Assembly: GCA_002298785.1 (NCBI GenBank)
Contig: DBMR01000011.1
Span: forward strand, 186,001 to 250,000
DNA: 64,000 nucleotides
Direction of reading: 5' to 3'
Source of the DNA: Verrucomicrobia subdivision 3 bacterium UBA693
GTDB taxonomy: Bacteria > Verrucomicrobiota > Verrucomicrobiia > Limisphaerales > UBA8199
Position numbers and translations under genes: made by a program. Positions within the stretch are counted from its first letter, which is position 1, and every line of letters starts with the position of its first letter. Shown here piece after piece: positions 1 through 8,720 of the stretch. The notes under the pieces were generated by a model. It was not told the origin of the DNA. It searched no databases and worked only from the letters and a program-made list of their open reading frames with translations.

Positions 1-2514
1 CGCGGTAGCCTTGATAATGGCGGAGCGATCTTCAATAACGGCGGCGTGCTCACCCTGAACGAGTGCACCTTGAGCGGTAACAGCGCTCTGTACGGTGGTG
101 GTGGTGGGGCGATTTACAATTACGCCGGCAGTGTCACGATCAACCAGAGCACCATCACGAAAAATTTGGCGCAAGGTATACCGGGCGATTACAGTTATGG
201 AGGCGGAATTGCCAACGACCCCTCCTCAGCCGCTCTCTACTTATTCAATTGCGTGGTTGCCGGGAATAGCGCCGATCAAGCGCCGGATATTGACGGTAGT
301 TATACCGAGCGTGGCGCTAATATTGTCGGCGGCGATCCTCTCCTCCTGCCCCTCGGGAACTATGGCGGCCCGACCCAAACCATGCCGCCAAGGACCAATT
401 CGCCGGCCCTCAATGCCGGCGCCGATAGCATCCTTATTTCTCCCTTCCCGGCCCCCGTTCCGACGACCTTCCTCTTTCCCACCGACCAGCGCGGTCTCCC
501 GCGCGCGTTTGGCGCGCACGTGGACCTCGGGGCCGTAGAACTGCAGTCGCCCATCGTGGTCACAAACCTCGCCGATGCCGGGGCGGGCTCCCTCCGTCAG
601 GCTCTTAGCGATCTCGACCCTGTTGGTGGCAGCATTTTCTTTGCTGCCGGTCTGTCAGGCGGAACGATCACCCTCACCGGTGGAGAGATTCCATTAACGA
701 AAGCCGCCAGCCTGGACGCCTCCGCCCTGGCAGGTGGATTGACGCTGAGCGGCGGCAACTCCAGTCGTATTTTTTACATCGGCGCGGTCGGAACCACTCT
801 CCGTGGCCTCACCTTCACCAAGGGATCGGCTCCGGGCTTGGCTGGCGGCGCGCTTTACAGCGCGCCGGGAAGCACCCTCCTCATCTCGCACTGCGCGTTC
901 TTTGGCAACTCGGCCCTTGAAGGTGGCGCCATCCTCAATGACGGCATCCTCCAAATGGACAACTGCACGCTCTCCGGCAACACCGGCAGCTACGGCGGAG
1001 CGCTCCAGTGCCGGGCGCCCACCGCTTTGATCAACTGCACGCTCGCGGCCAACAACGCACCCAATGGCGGCGGCGTATTTAACAAATGGTCCACGCTGAC
1101 GGTAAACAACAGCATTATTGCCGAGAACACTCCGGCGATTGCCGGTCGTGACATTTACAGCCAGCTCGCCGCGCTGGTGTTCACCAACGCCAACCTCGTT
1201 CCGAGCCTGGTTGAAGATCAGCCCAGTGCCAGCAGGCTCGGCTCGGCGCCTTTGACCAGCGCCCCGCTCCTTGCTCCGCTCGGAAATTATGGCGGCCCGA
1301 CCCCAACAATGCCGCCTTTCGCCAATTCCCCCGCCATTGACGCGGGCGACAATTCCACTATCGGCATATCGGCCACCGATCAACGCGGTTCGCCACGGCT
1401 GGTGGGGACGAAGGTAGACCTCGGTGCCGTCGAATTCCAGACCCCGCTCGTCACCAACCCGAACGATTCCGGCCCCGGCTCTTTGCGGGACGTTATTCAA
1501 TCCGCGTCCCCTGAGGTTCGCATCACCTTCGCACCCTCGCTCTCGGGCCAGACCATTTCCTTGTCCAGCGGAGAACTTCTTATCAACCGCAACCTCACGA
1601 TTGATGCCTCTTCCTTGCCGGCGGGCATCACCTTGAACGGCAACAACTCCGGCCGCGTTTTTAACCTCGGCGCCAACGTGATCCTCAACTCGTTGACGAT
1701 CCGAAACGGATTTGATCCCAACCAGGGCGGCGGCATTTACAATCGCGGTGTGCTCACGCTGAACAATTGCACCCTCGCCAACAACGGCGGCAGCGGCGAA
1801 ATCATTCCCAACCAGGGTGGCGGCATTTACAATGCCAACACGCTCACGATCAACCAATGCACCCTCTCGGGGAACGCCGCCAACTACGGCGGCGGCATCT
1901 TTAACGCCGCCGGCGCCAGTCTCGCCGTCAATCAATCCACCCTTTCTGAAAACACCGGCCAGTTTGGCGCCAGTGCCCTCTTCAACTTCGGTAGCGCCAC
2001 CCTCTTCAATTCGATCGCCAGCGACCGCCTGAGTGGGGGGCTTGGGGGCACCCCCGTTACGCTGATCGGCAACAACCTCACCACCGGCGATCCCATGTTG
2101 GCCGGGTTGGGCAACTACGGCGGCGCCACGCCAACCATGCCCCCTGTGGCGGGCTCCCCGGCCATCGACGCCGGGAGTGACGCGGCCACCAACTCATTTG
2201 CCACGGACCAGCGCGGCGGGCTGCGCCTCTTCGGCACCCACGTGGATCTGGGAGCGGTGGAAGTGCCCTTCGTTTCCGGCCTGCCTGCGCAAATCACGGA
2301 CTTCACACGGCTGGCAGGCGGTTCGTTCCAATTCCATTTCACCAATCTAAGCGGCGCGAGCTTCACCGTGTTCGCCACCACCGACGCAGCGTCGGCAGCG
2401 AACGCCTGGGCAAATCTCGGCCCCGCCGTGGAAAAGTCGCCCGGAACGTATCAGTTCACTGACCTGAACGCGACGAACTTTCCGCTCCGCTTCTACCGCG
2501 TGACTTCGCCGTGA
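1..2514 (+). CDS. Giant secreted beta-helix surface protein, 3' part (5' end outside window)
   Basis: The reading frame is open from base 1, so the gene starts upstream; a GTG at 46 is only an internal codon. At least 837 codons remain. The protein is built of short Asn/Gly-rich units of the type GGGIYN-x-GVLTLNNCTLSGN, the pattern of right-handed parallel beta-helix (polymorphic outer-membrane-like) proteins. Three blocks end with a TDQRG...VDLGAVE phrase, which matches the choice-of-anchor Q type repeat. The last 85 residues form a separate domain ending RFYRVTSP, a C-terminal style common to secreted verrucomicrobial proteins. It probably acts at the cell surface or outside the cell, in adhesion or polysaccharide binding; the exact role is unknown. 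The last 77 bases of the gene and the following 13 bases are duplicated at 7411-7500. Confidence 0.85.
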   Translation, partial: RGSLDNGGAIFNNGGVLTLNECTLSGNSALYGGGGGAIYNYAGSVTINQSTITKNLAQGIPGDYSYGGGIANDPSSAALYLFNCVVAGNSADQAPDIDGSYTERGANIVGGDPLLLPLGNYGGPTQTMPPRTNSPALNAGADSILISPFPAPVPTTFLFPTDQRGLPRAFGAHVDLGAVELQSPIVVTNLADAGAGSLRQALSDLDPVGGSIFFAAGLSGGTITLTGGEIPLTKAASLDASALAGGLTLSGGNSSRIFYIGAVGTTLRGLTFTKGSAPGLAGGALYSAPGSTLLISHCAFFGNSALEGGAILNDGILQMDNCTLSGNTGSYGGALQCRAPTALINCTLAANNAPNGGGVFNKWSTLTVNNSIIAENTPAIAGRDIYSQLAALVFTNANLVPSLVEDQPSASRLGSAPLTSAPLLAPLGNYGGPTPTMPPFANSPAIDAGDNSTIGISATDQRGSPRLVGTKVDLGAVEFQTPLVTNPNDSGPGSLRDVIQSASPEVRITFAPSLSGQTISLSSGELLINRNLTIDASSLPAGITLNGNNSGRVFNLGANVILNSLTIRNGFDPNQGGGIYNRGVLTLNNCTLANNGGSGEIIPNQGGGIYNANTLTINQCTLSGNAANYGGGIFNAAGASLAVNQSTLSENTGQFGASALFNFGSATLFNSIASDRLSGGLGGTPVTLIGNNLTTGDPMLAGLGNYGGATPTMPPVAGSPAIDAGSDAATNSFATDQRGGLRLFGTHVDLGAVEVPFVSGLPAQITDFTRLAGGSFQFHFTNLSGASFTVFATTDAASAANAWANLGPAVEKSPGTYQFTDLNATNFPLRFYRVTSP

Positions 2515-2770
2515 GGCAGGGCCGGCACGACAGCTTCGCCGCCCTGGACGGGTTCTTGAAAGCAGAGCCATTGCAGGTGCTCAAAACCCACCACACGCTC
2601 CGCGGTGCAATGCGTATGCCGAGCGCCACGTGCGCGAAACTCGCGAAACGCTCGAGCTCTGGCGGCACCGGCGCCTCCCCCACTGGAAGATCACCTGCCG
2701 GACGAAGGTGGTGCGCCGCGGCGCGAGCATCTTCGTTCGGTTCATGCTCTCCCGCGAGTCTGGCGATGTT
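2515..2770. other. Intergenic stretch, possible decayed transposase start
   Basis: No convincing gene lies here. On the plus strand around 2630-2700 a reading frame contains a RHRRLPHW phrase that resembles the N-terminus of REP-associated (RayT) transposases. It continues without the expected motifs, so it is at best a relic. The first 13 bases belong to the duplicated 90-bp segment. Confidence 0.3.
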
Positions 2771-5700
2771 TCACCTGGCTTTGATGAGACGAGCAATCTT
2801 GGCAGGATCTCCGTCTTCGGGGGCCAAGGCGCGAAGGTGAAAGGTATAATGGGCGGGCTCACAACGAATTTGGAATTCGTCGTGTGGTCGCGCGCCCCAG
2901 CCATCGTCGCCCCCCACTCCCATCTGTTGCCCATCCAGATTGAGCGTGACCGAGTCTCGGCGAGGCACTTCCCAAAGGTGGCGTTTCCCTTCGAGGTCGG
3001 CGGTCGTGTAATGCAAAGCGGACGCGCTGAGTGTGGGGGCACCCACCGCCAGGAGCCCAATCCCCTTCGCGTTGGTCAGTGCCAGCCAACGCACTTCCAC
3101 TTTGTTACCCATTTCCGAAGGCCGTGTGTAGTCAACGACCTGCTCATCCACGCTGCCGGCATAGACGCCGATCCGGGCATCCTTGCGGTCAGCGTAGGTC
3201 TCGCAGGGACCGCACCCATACCAGCGCAACTCCTCAAATCCAGGCGCCACCTGCATCTGCATTCCCAAGCGCGGCAGCGTGGGCAGGTCCGATCGCGATG
3301 GCTTGAAACGGCAATCCACCAACACGTCTCCCCAGCCATCCACCGTGTAGTCGGTTTCCCACAACGCGTTCACATTGGGGAGGCTGAGCCGGACATGTAT
3401 TTTGACCTCTTTCGCCGACTGGGTGCCGATGTCGAAAGCCTCCACTTTCGCCCCGTCCACCGCCGTCTTCCAGGGTGCATGCACACGGTCGAAACCGTAA
3501 CCGATGTCGTTGTCCACAGGCGCGCGCCAGAAATGCGGCTGGAGGGGCGCTTGAATCAACTCCGTTCCGCGGCGGCTGAGAGAAACCAGCGCCCCCAGCG
3601 TTTTGCTAAAGGCCACTCTGAAATCCCGCCCCGCGACCACAACGCGATCCTCTTGCTGCGCCACCTCAAGTGTCCCCATCCGCTCGGTCTCCAGCGGCGC
3701 CGCCGGAGCGGCCTCCGGCAACTTGAATTGGTCCCAGGCAAGCTCGTAGCCGGCCTTGGCCCAGGGCAAGTCGTGCTTCAGCTTGAAGGATAGATCGAGC
3801 CAATACTCCGCTCCCGGTTTCGGACTGAACGGCTTGACCGGAATTCGTACCTGGGTGCTCCTGCCCGCCGGCAGATCCAGCTCAGCCAGCGATCCTCGTT
3901 GCACCTGCCTTCCCTCCTCCATCAGGCTCCAATGGCCTGCGACGATGTCCTTGAGGTTCAAGAAATCCCATTCGTTCCTGATTTCAATGGTGCGCGCTGC
4001 CAGGTCCACCGGCTTGCAATGCACGTATTGGTAAACGTGCTTGACCTCCCAGGCGCCAGGGTGGGGCTTCCGGTCCGCGCCAAAAATGCCGTTGCAGACC
4101 ATATTGCCGTCGCTCGGTGTGCCCGCCGGACCAAAATCGCCCCCGTACGCCCAAAAGGTCTTGTCCCCCGGCCTGACAGGCTTTACCGCGCCTTTGCGTT
4201 GGGGGTCCTGAGGCTGGGGCAACCCACGATCTTGGAAGTCCCAAATGAAGCCTCCCTGAGCATGCTGCCGCTCATAGAACGTCTTCCAATAGGACCAAAG
4301 GTCGCCCGACGCGTTGCCGCGGGCGTAGGCATACTCGCAGAGCACCATGGGTCGAGTCTGGGCCGCATGGCTATACTTCGCGACGTCCCACGGCTTCAGA
4401 TACATTGAGGTAATCAGGTCGGTGTTGGCAGCGTGGCCGGCGTCGTCATAAAAGACCGGCCGGCTGGGGTCGCGTTGTTTGATCCAGCGGTAATTAGCCT
4501 CCATGTTGATGCCGTTCCCGGCCTCGTTGCCCAACGACCACAGGATGATGGACGGGTGGTTCTTGTGCGTCTCGACGTTGCGCTGGGCGCGGTCGAGGTA
4601 GGCCGGACCCCATTCGGGCATGGTGGTCGGGTTCTTCTTGATATCGCGCGCCTGGTGCGTCTCGATGTTGCACTCGGCGGCAACGTAGATGCCGTATTCG
4701 TCACACAAGTCATACCAGGAGGCTTGGTTGGGGTAATGGCACGTGCGCACGGCGTTGATGTTGAAACGCTTCATCAGTTCGATGTCCGCACGCTCGGACT
4801 CCGGCGTTACCGAGAAGTTGTGCTCGAGGTCCTGCTCGTGGCGGTCCACTCCTTTGATGAGAACCACCCGGCCATTGACCAGGAGTTGCCCATCCACGAT
4901 CTCGACCTTGCGAAAGCCCACCCGGCAGGGGATCACCTCGATGACCTTGCCACCATCGTCTTTGAGTGTGATCAAAGCCAAATAGCGGTTCGGGTTCTCA
5001 GCCGACCACAGCGCGGGGCGGGAGATGCTCTGACGCAGCGTCACGGGGGCTTCCTTACCGGGAGCCAGGGCAACCCTGACGGCAGGGGCCGCAGACACCA
5101 ATTTCCCTGACGGCGCCAGCAGGCTCACTCCAGCGGAAACGGAGCGCAGTTCGGTTCCGTAGTTGTGGACCCGCGCGGTGACCGTGAGTTCGGCGCTTTG
5201 GAATGAAGCGTCCAAATCCTCTTGCACTTCGAAATCGCGCATGTGCATGAGCGGCGGGCTCCACAGATAGACGTCGCGGTAAATGCCGCTCAAACGCCAC
5301 GTGTCCTGGTCTTCCAGGTAACTGGCGTCGGTCCAGCGGTGCACCTCGACCGCCAGCACATTCTCTCCCGTGCGGACGTACTTGGTGATGTCAAATTCTG
5401 CGGGAGAGCGACTTTCCTTGCTCAAACCCACCTTCTCGCCATTTACCCACAGATAAAAAAAGGAATAGACGCCGTCGAACGTAATAAACACGGGCCGGCC
5501 ATCCCAGGCCTTGGGCACCGTGAAGGTGCGGCGGTAGGAACCAATGGTGTTGTTGGGGTCGTCATCGGGAATGAGCGGCGGATTTGGCACCTTCCACGGA
5601 TAAGGGATATTCACGTAGATGGGCACCCCGTAACCTTGCATCTCCATCGTGCCGGGCACTTTGATAGCAGACCAGGCATGGTCATTGAAGTCGGTGCGGA

Positions 5701-5998
5701 AGAAATCGGGTACGCGGTCACCGCGCGTTTGACCATAATGGAACTTCCAAATGCCATTCAGGGAAACGTACCACGGTGATTTGACCCGCTGGTCGTTTGC
5801 CACCCACCGAACGCTCTTCGCTATGGCGGCATCCGGGCAAGCCACCATCGATGCATGCGGAACCTCTTTGCCGACACCGAGCAATCCCACATTTTCCCAA
5901 TCGGGAATCGCTGCAGGCCGGGTAGCTTGCCCATGACCGGATGCCAAGCTGGCCGCCAGGACTGCGGCCCAAACGAGCTGGGAAGTTGATGTTTTCAT
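2771..5998 (-). CDS. Beta-galactosidase, glycoside hydrolase family 2, exported
   Basis: A 1075-residue protein with the full LacZ-type GH2 layout. It has an N-terminal sugar-binding sandwich (SYRRTFTVP, GVYSFFYLWVNG), an Ig-like domain, a TIM barrel and a C-terminal beta-galactosidase small-chain domain (FWRAPVDNDIG). The acid/base Glu is at about residue 492 in SLGNEAGNG and the nucleophile Glu at about 555 in VLCEYAYARGN. The ATG at 5998 is chosen because it gives a clean signal peptide (MKTSTSQLVWAAVLAASLASG); the frame is open further upstream but that stretch overlaps the preceding gene. It should hydrolyse beta-galactosides in the periplasm. It starts 10 bases after the stop of the oligogalacturonate-lyase-like gene, so the two probably form an operon for pectin or galactan side-chain use. 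Confidence 0.92.
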   Translation of the reverse strand: MKTSTSQLVWAAVLAASLASGHGQATRPAAIPDWENVGLLGVGKEVPHASMVACPDAAIAKSVRWVANDQRVKSPWYVSLNGIWKFHYGQTRGDRVPDFFRTDFNDHAWSAIKVPGTMEMQGYGVPIYVNIPYPWKVPNPPLIPDDDPNNTIGSYRRTFTVPKAWDGRPVFITFDGVYSFFYLWVNGEKVGLSKESRSPAEFDITKYVRTGENVLAVEVHRWTDASYLEDQDTWRLSGIYRDVYLWSPPLMHMRDFEVQEDLDASFQSAELTVTARVHNYGTELRSVSAGVSLLAPSGKLVSAAPAVRVALAPGKEAPVTLRQSISRPALWSAENPNRYLALITLKDDGGKVIEVIPCRVGFRKVEIVDGQLLVNGRVVLIKGVDRHEQDLEHNFSVTPESERADIELMKRFNINAVRTCHYPNQASWYDLCDEYGIYVAAECNIETHQARDIKKNPTTMPEWGPAYLDRAQRNVETHKNHPSIILWSLGNEAGNGINMEANYRWIKQRDPSRPVFYDDAGHAANTDLITSMYLKPWDVAKYSHAAQTRPMVLCEYAYARGNASGDLWSYWKTFYERQHAQGGFIWDFQDRGLPQPQDPQRKGAVKPVRPGDKTFWAYGGDFGPAGTPSDGNMVCNGIFGADRKPHPGAWEVKHVYQYVHCKPVDLAARTIEIRNEWDFLNLKDIVAGHWSLMEEGRQVQRGSLAELDLPAGRSTQVRIPVKPFSPKPGAEYWLDLSFKLKHDLPWAKAGYELAWDQFKLPEAAPAAPLETERMGTLEVAQQEDRVVVAGRDFRVAFSKTLGALVSLSRRGTELIQAPLQPHFWRAPVDNDIGYGFDRVHAPWKTAVDGAKVEAFDIGTQSAKEVKIHVRLSLPNVNALWETDYTVDGWGDVLVDCRFKPSRSDLPTLPRLGMQMQVAPGFEELRWYGCGPCETYADRKDARIGVYAGSVDEQVVDYTRPSEMGNKVEVRWLALTNAKGIGLLAVGAPTLSASALHYTTADLEGKRHLWEVPRRDSVTLNLDGQQMGVGGDDGWGARPHDEFQIRCEPAHYTFHLRALAPEDGDPAKIARLIKAR

Positions 5999-6008
5999 GA
6001 TTTCCTTT

Positions 6009-7238
6009 TCAAAAGCCTCGATGTTCCGGGACCGCCACACGGCAGATGGCGCGCTTGCCCTTGGCGTCGGAAGTGAAATAGACCGCGTCGGCAGCGTGAT
6101 TGAAGATCGGGTGAGGATGGGCGTCCTGCGAACTCCAGCTCGAGCCGTGTTGGCACAACGACTCCCATTCGTAATGCTTCGCTGCCCAATCCACTCGCAG
6201 CACGCTAATCCACGCGCCCCCGAACTTCCCGGGGTCTCCCGGCTGCACATAGCATCCGTCAGTGACCAGCCAACCGGCACGGCCTACCGTAAAATGCCCG
6301 TAGCGGTCCCACTCCCTGGGCAGGGCGATCTCCGTCGCTCCACTGCCATCGGGATTGACCCGGCCCACGTAGGTGGGGCCATTGTGATAGTTGCCATGAT
6401 AAACGATGGCGGAGCCGTCCCGTTCCCACATCTCATGGCAGGTCCAATCCGCCCGGCTGCGGCCTTCGCTTTCGGTGCGCAGGCGAATGTGCTGGCGCCC
6501 GTCCCAAAGCCACATCCGTTGGATGCCTGAGTCGGCGCAGTACTCGTGGTTGTACAGGATGAGGCGCGGATCGCGGGGAGAAAACTGGACGTGGGTGACC
6601 CAAGCCTTCGGGACTCGTTCGCACAGCACCTCCCGTCCGTTGGCGGTGTCGTAGACACGCAGGTACGAGGCGAGGTTTTCTTTCCGAACACGTTCGTCGA
6701 TGTCGTAATCCGGCTTGCCCTTCAAGGGCGCTTCGTCATCCAGTGCTCGCGCATCCGTAGTCGGGACGCACAGCCTTGTGCCGTCCGCAGAAATATGCGT
6801 GAAAGCGGTCATCTGGCCGGCCGGATACTCCGCCAGCACGCGTTGGAGGCTGTTGGTATCGACCGCGCAGATCTGCCGGCCCTGGATGAAATAGACCACC
6901 CCGCGTTGCGCGTCCAGGCTCACACTGGCCCGGCCCAGTCCGCGATACGGCTGCCCGTCGAAATAAACGTAGGACTTGAGAAAACCCTCGGTGTTAAAGG
7001 TAAGCTGCTTGTCTTTCCCGGTCCTGAGGTCGCGCAGAAAGATATTCGGCTGGCCGCTACGGTCGCTCAAAAAAATGATTCGCTCGTCGTCTCCCAGCAG
7101 GCTGGTCGACGTGAAGTAGAGCAACTGGTCATTGGCGGCGGAGGATACCGCAGTCGTTGGTTCGACCGCGTTCTTGGCGGCCGGTGCTGCGCGGACGTCC
7201 ACCACCAGTGCCCACGGCAAAGCTAGCGCCGCCAACAT
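6009..7238 (-). CDS. Oligogalacturonate lyase-like (PL22-type) beta-propeller protein, exported
   Basis: A protein of about 409 residues with TolB/propeller-style blades (DERIIFLSDRSGQPNIFLRD, FTHISADGTRLCVPT) and the His-rich C-terminal segment CQHGSSWSSQDAHPHPIF, which is typical of oligogalacturonate lyases that use a metal-binding propeller. Such enzymes split unsaturated pectin oligomers. The ATG at 7238 is preferred because it gives a short signal peptide (MLAALALPWALVVDVRAAPA); the frame runs up to 7382 and a GTG at 7304 is also possible. No strong ribosome site decides the start. It lies directly upstream of the GH2 gene with a 10-base gap. Substrate preference is inferred from family and neighbour, not seen. 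Confidence 0.75.
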   Translation of the reverse strand: MLAALALPWALVVDVRAAPAAKNAVEPTTAVSSAANDQLLYFTSTSLLGDDERIIFLSDRSGQPNIFLRDLRTGKDKQLTFNTEGFLKSYVYFDGQPYRGLGRASVSLDAQRGVVYFIQGRQICAVDTNSLQRVLAEYPAGQMTAFTHISADGTRLCVPTTDARALDDEAPLKGKPDYDIDERVRKENLASYLRVYDTANGREVLCERVPKAWVTHVQFSPRDPRLILYNHEYCADSGIQRMWLWDGRQHIRLRTESEGRSRADWTCHEMWERDGSAIVYHGNYHNGPTYVGRVNPDGSGATEIALPREWDRYGHFTVGRAGWLVTDGCYVQPGDPGKFGGAWISVLRVDWAAKHYEWESLCQHGSSWSSQDAHPHPIFNHAADAVYFTSDAKGKRAICRVAVPEHRGF

Positions 7239-7410
7239 CGTTCCCGCTGCGAGGGGATTCAGATTCAAGCAGGGTGATCGTATAAAGAGCGACAAGTCGT
7301 TTACAAGTCGGTACCCAGCCTCGGGCCGGAGTCGCCCAAGGCCGCTTGGGTCATCTCCGTCGATGACCAACCGCCGGATCACGGAGGTGCCCCCCGGAAG
7401 CTTGGTGCAA

Positions 7411-7500
7411 CGCCCGGCACGTATCAGTTCACCGACCTGAATGCGACGAACTTTCCGCTCCGCTTCTACCGCGTGACATCGCCGTGAGGCAGGGCCGGCA
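7411..7500 (+). pseudogene. Duplicate of the 3' end of the beta-helix surface gene
   Basis: This 90-base segment matches 2438-2527 at 86 of 90 positions, including the stop codon (TGA at 7485) and 13 bases beyond it. In frame it encodes PGTYQFTDLNATNF...RFYRVTSP, the same C-terminus as the gene at the left edge. The frame just upstream (LGATPGTY) still loosely resembles the parent (LGPAVEKSPGTY). No intact gene precedes it. It is the tail of a paralogue or a duplicated segment left beside the inserted GH2/lyase module. Confidence 0.85.
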
Positions 7501-7908
7501 AGGCTGGCGCTTTCGTTTGAAACCGTTTTGCCTGTTTATGAAAAACATTCCGTCCCCTCGCCGGCTATACCGTGCCGCGGCTTAGACGGATCGGCTGTAA
7601 CGTCAAAATCGCAGAAAACGCCTATCTTCGCCGATTTTAGTCAAAAGTTGGTAGGAAAGTGGTAGGAAGGCATTGTAACCCGTAACCTCTCGCCTTTGGT
7701 CGCTGCTTTGATACTTCTCAGGCATTTCTGAGATGGCTCCTGGCGTGGCTCAGCGGCGCTTAATGCCTGTCCGGAAGAATCCTCTCCTGGCGCCGGGCCG
7801 GTTTGTTGACGCTGAACTGCTGGTCCGCCAGATTCCATATGACTTTGTGCTGAAAGCGATGATTCCGTTTTGCTGGTTGTAGACGACAGGATGCAGTAAC
7901 CTTAAACC
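7501..7908. other. Non-coding stretch with an integrative-element end
   Basis: No gene is seen. Bases 7562-7670 are a diverged homologue of 17257-17377, sharing the CAAAATCGCA box and two GGTAGGAA repeats. They are followed at 7677-7690 by AACCCGTAACCTCT, an exact 14-base match to part of the tRNA-Asp gene at 26847-26860. This looks like the end of an old integrative element. Confidence 0.55.
7648..7670 (+). repeat. Two tandem GGTAGGAA repeats (possible integrase arm sites)
   Basis: Two copies of an 11-base unit close to TGGTAGGAAAG lie head to tail. The same unit appears at 17189-17211, 17343-17377 and 26771-26792, always near a tRNA-like fragment. Tyrosine integrases often bind such short direct repeats outside the crossover core; that role is inferred. 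Confidence 0.55.
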
Positions 7909-8676
7909 ATGACCTCCAACGCTGGCGACGACAAGGCCTGGCCATCTTCGGCTCGGTTTGCCACCACGCAATGGAGCACTGTGCTCAGCGCGCGCGATGG
8001 TCAGGGCTCCGAATTGCGTGAGGCGTGGGAAAACCTCTGCCGCGCCTACTGGGCTCCACTCTACGCCTTCGTCCGGCGAGAGGGCTACTGCCCAGCCGAC
8101 GCTCAAGATCTCACTCAGGAGTTCGTGACCCGGTTGTTAGAGAGGGACTATCTTTCCCGACTCGAGCACCAGCAGGGGAGGTTTCGCTCCTTTCTGCTGA
8201 CCTTCTTAAAAAACTTCCTTTCGGAGCAGCGCGGCCGCGCCAAAGCCCAGAAGCGGGGAGGCGGTCAATCGATCATTTCGTTTGATCAAATGGCCGAGGA
8301 ACATCAGCCGGAACTGGCGGCACCGAATCAGTTAAGTCCGGAACAAGCCTACGAGCAGCGCTGGGCGGAAACGGTTATGACACGGAGCCTGGAGCGATTG
8401 GAGGCCGAATATGCGGCCGCCGGTCAGACCGCTTTGTTCGATCTGCTAAAGGACTTGCATCCGCGTGATCCCACGGGACCTTCTCAGGCCCAGATAGGTG
8501 AACGCCTTGGTATCAGCGAGGCTGCCGTCAAGTCCGCCGCTCAGCGGATGCGGCGTCGGCATCGCGAAATGGTCCGGGCGGAAATCGCACCGTTGGTTTC
8601 CCAGCCGGGCGAAATCGAAGAGGAGATGCGCTACTTGCGGGAGGTGCTGGAAAGGACCGGCGGCTCGCTCTCCTGA
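7909..8676 (+). CDS. ECF-type RNA polymerase sigma factor
   Basis: A 255-residue sigma-70-family protein. Region 2 is recognisable at roughly residues 40-95 (DAQDLTQEFVTRLLERDYL). Region 4 lies at about 185-215 with a helix-turn-helix (QIGERLGISEAAVKSAAQRM). The N-terminal phrase FATTQWSTVL is typical of the long ECF-like sigma factors of Verrucomicrobia and Planctomycetes. The ATG at 7909 is the first start in frame; no strong Shine-Dalgarno sequence precedes it. The Ser/Thr kinase gene begins 44 bases downstream on the same strand. In these phyla such pairs are common and the kinase is thought to control sigma activity, which is inferred here. No anti-sigma factor is seen. Confidence 0.9.
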   Translation: MTSNAGDDKAWPSSARFATTQWSTVLSARDGQGSELREAWENLCRAYWAPLYAFVRREGYCPADAQDLTQEFVTRLLERDYLSRLEHQQGRFRSFLLTFLKNFLSEQRGRAKAQKRGGGQSIISFDQMAEEHQPELAAPNQLSPEQAYEQRWAETVMTRSLERLEAEYAAAGQTALFDLLKDLHPRDPTGPSQAQIGERLGISEAAVKSAAQRMRRRHREMVRAEIAPLVSQPGEIEEEMRYLREVLERTGGSLS

Positions 8677-8720
8677 GCTTCTGCGAAACCTTCACCGGAT
8701 TTTCCTCCTGTTAATTCTGA

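Noticed and set aside
694..1935. A 413-codon open frame antisense to the beta-helix gene
   Set aside because: It mirrors the repeat structure of the real gene, has no family motif and is Arg/Val/Gly-rich as expected for a shadow of a GC-rich repeat gene.
2630..2720. RHRRLPHW phrase like a REP-associated transposase N-terminus
   Set aside because: No further transposase motifs follow and the frame runs on antisense to the beta-galactosidase gene.
5999..6280. Upstream extension of the beta-galactosidase frame
   Set aside because: It overlaps the oligogalacturonate-lyase-like gene and would hide the signal peptide beginning at 5998.
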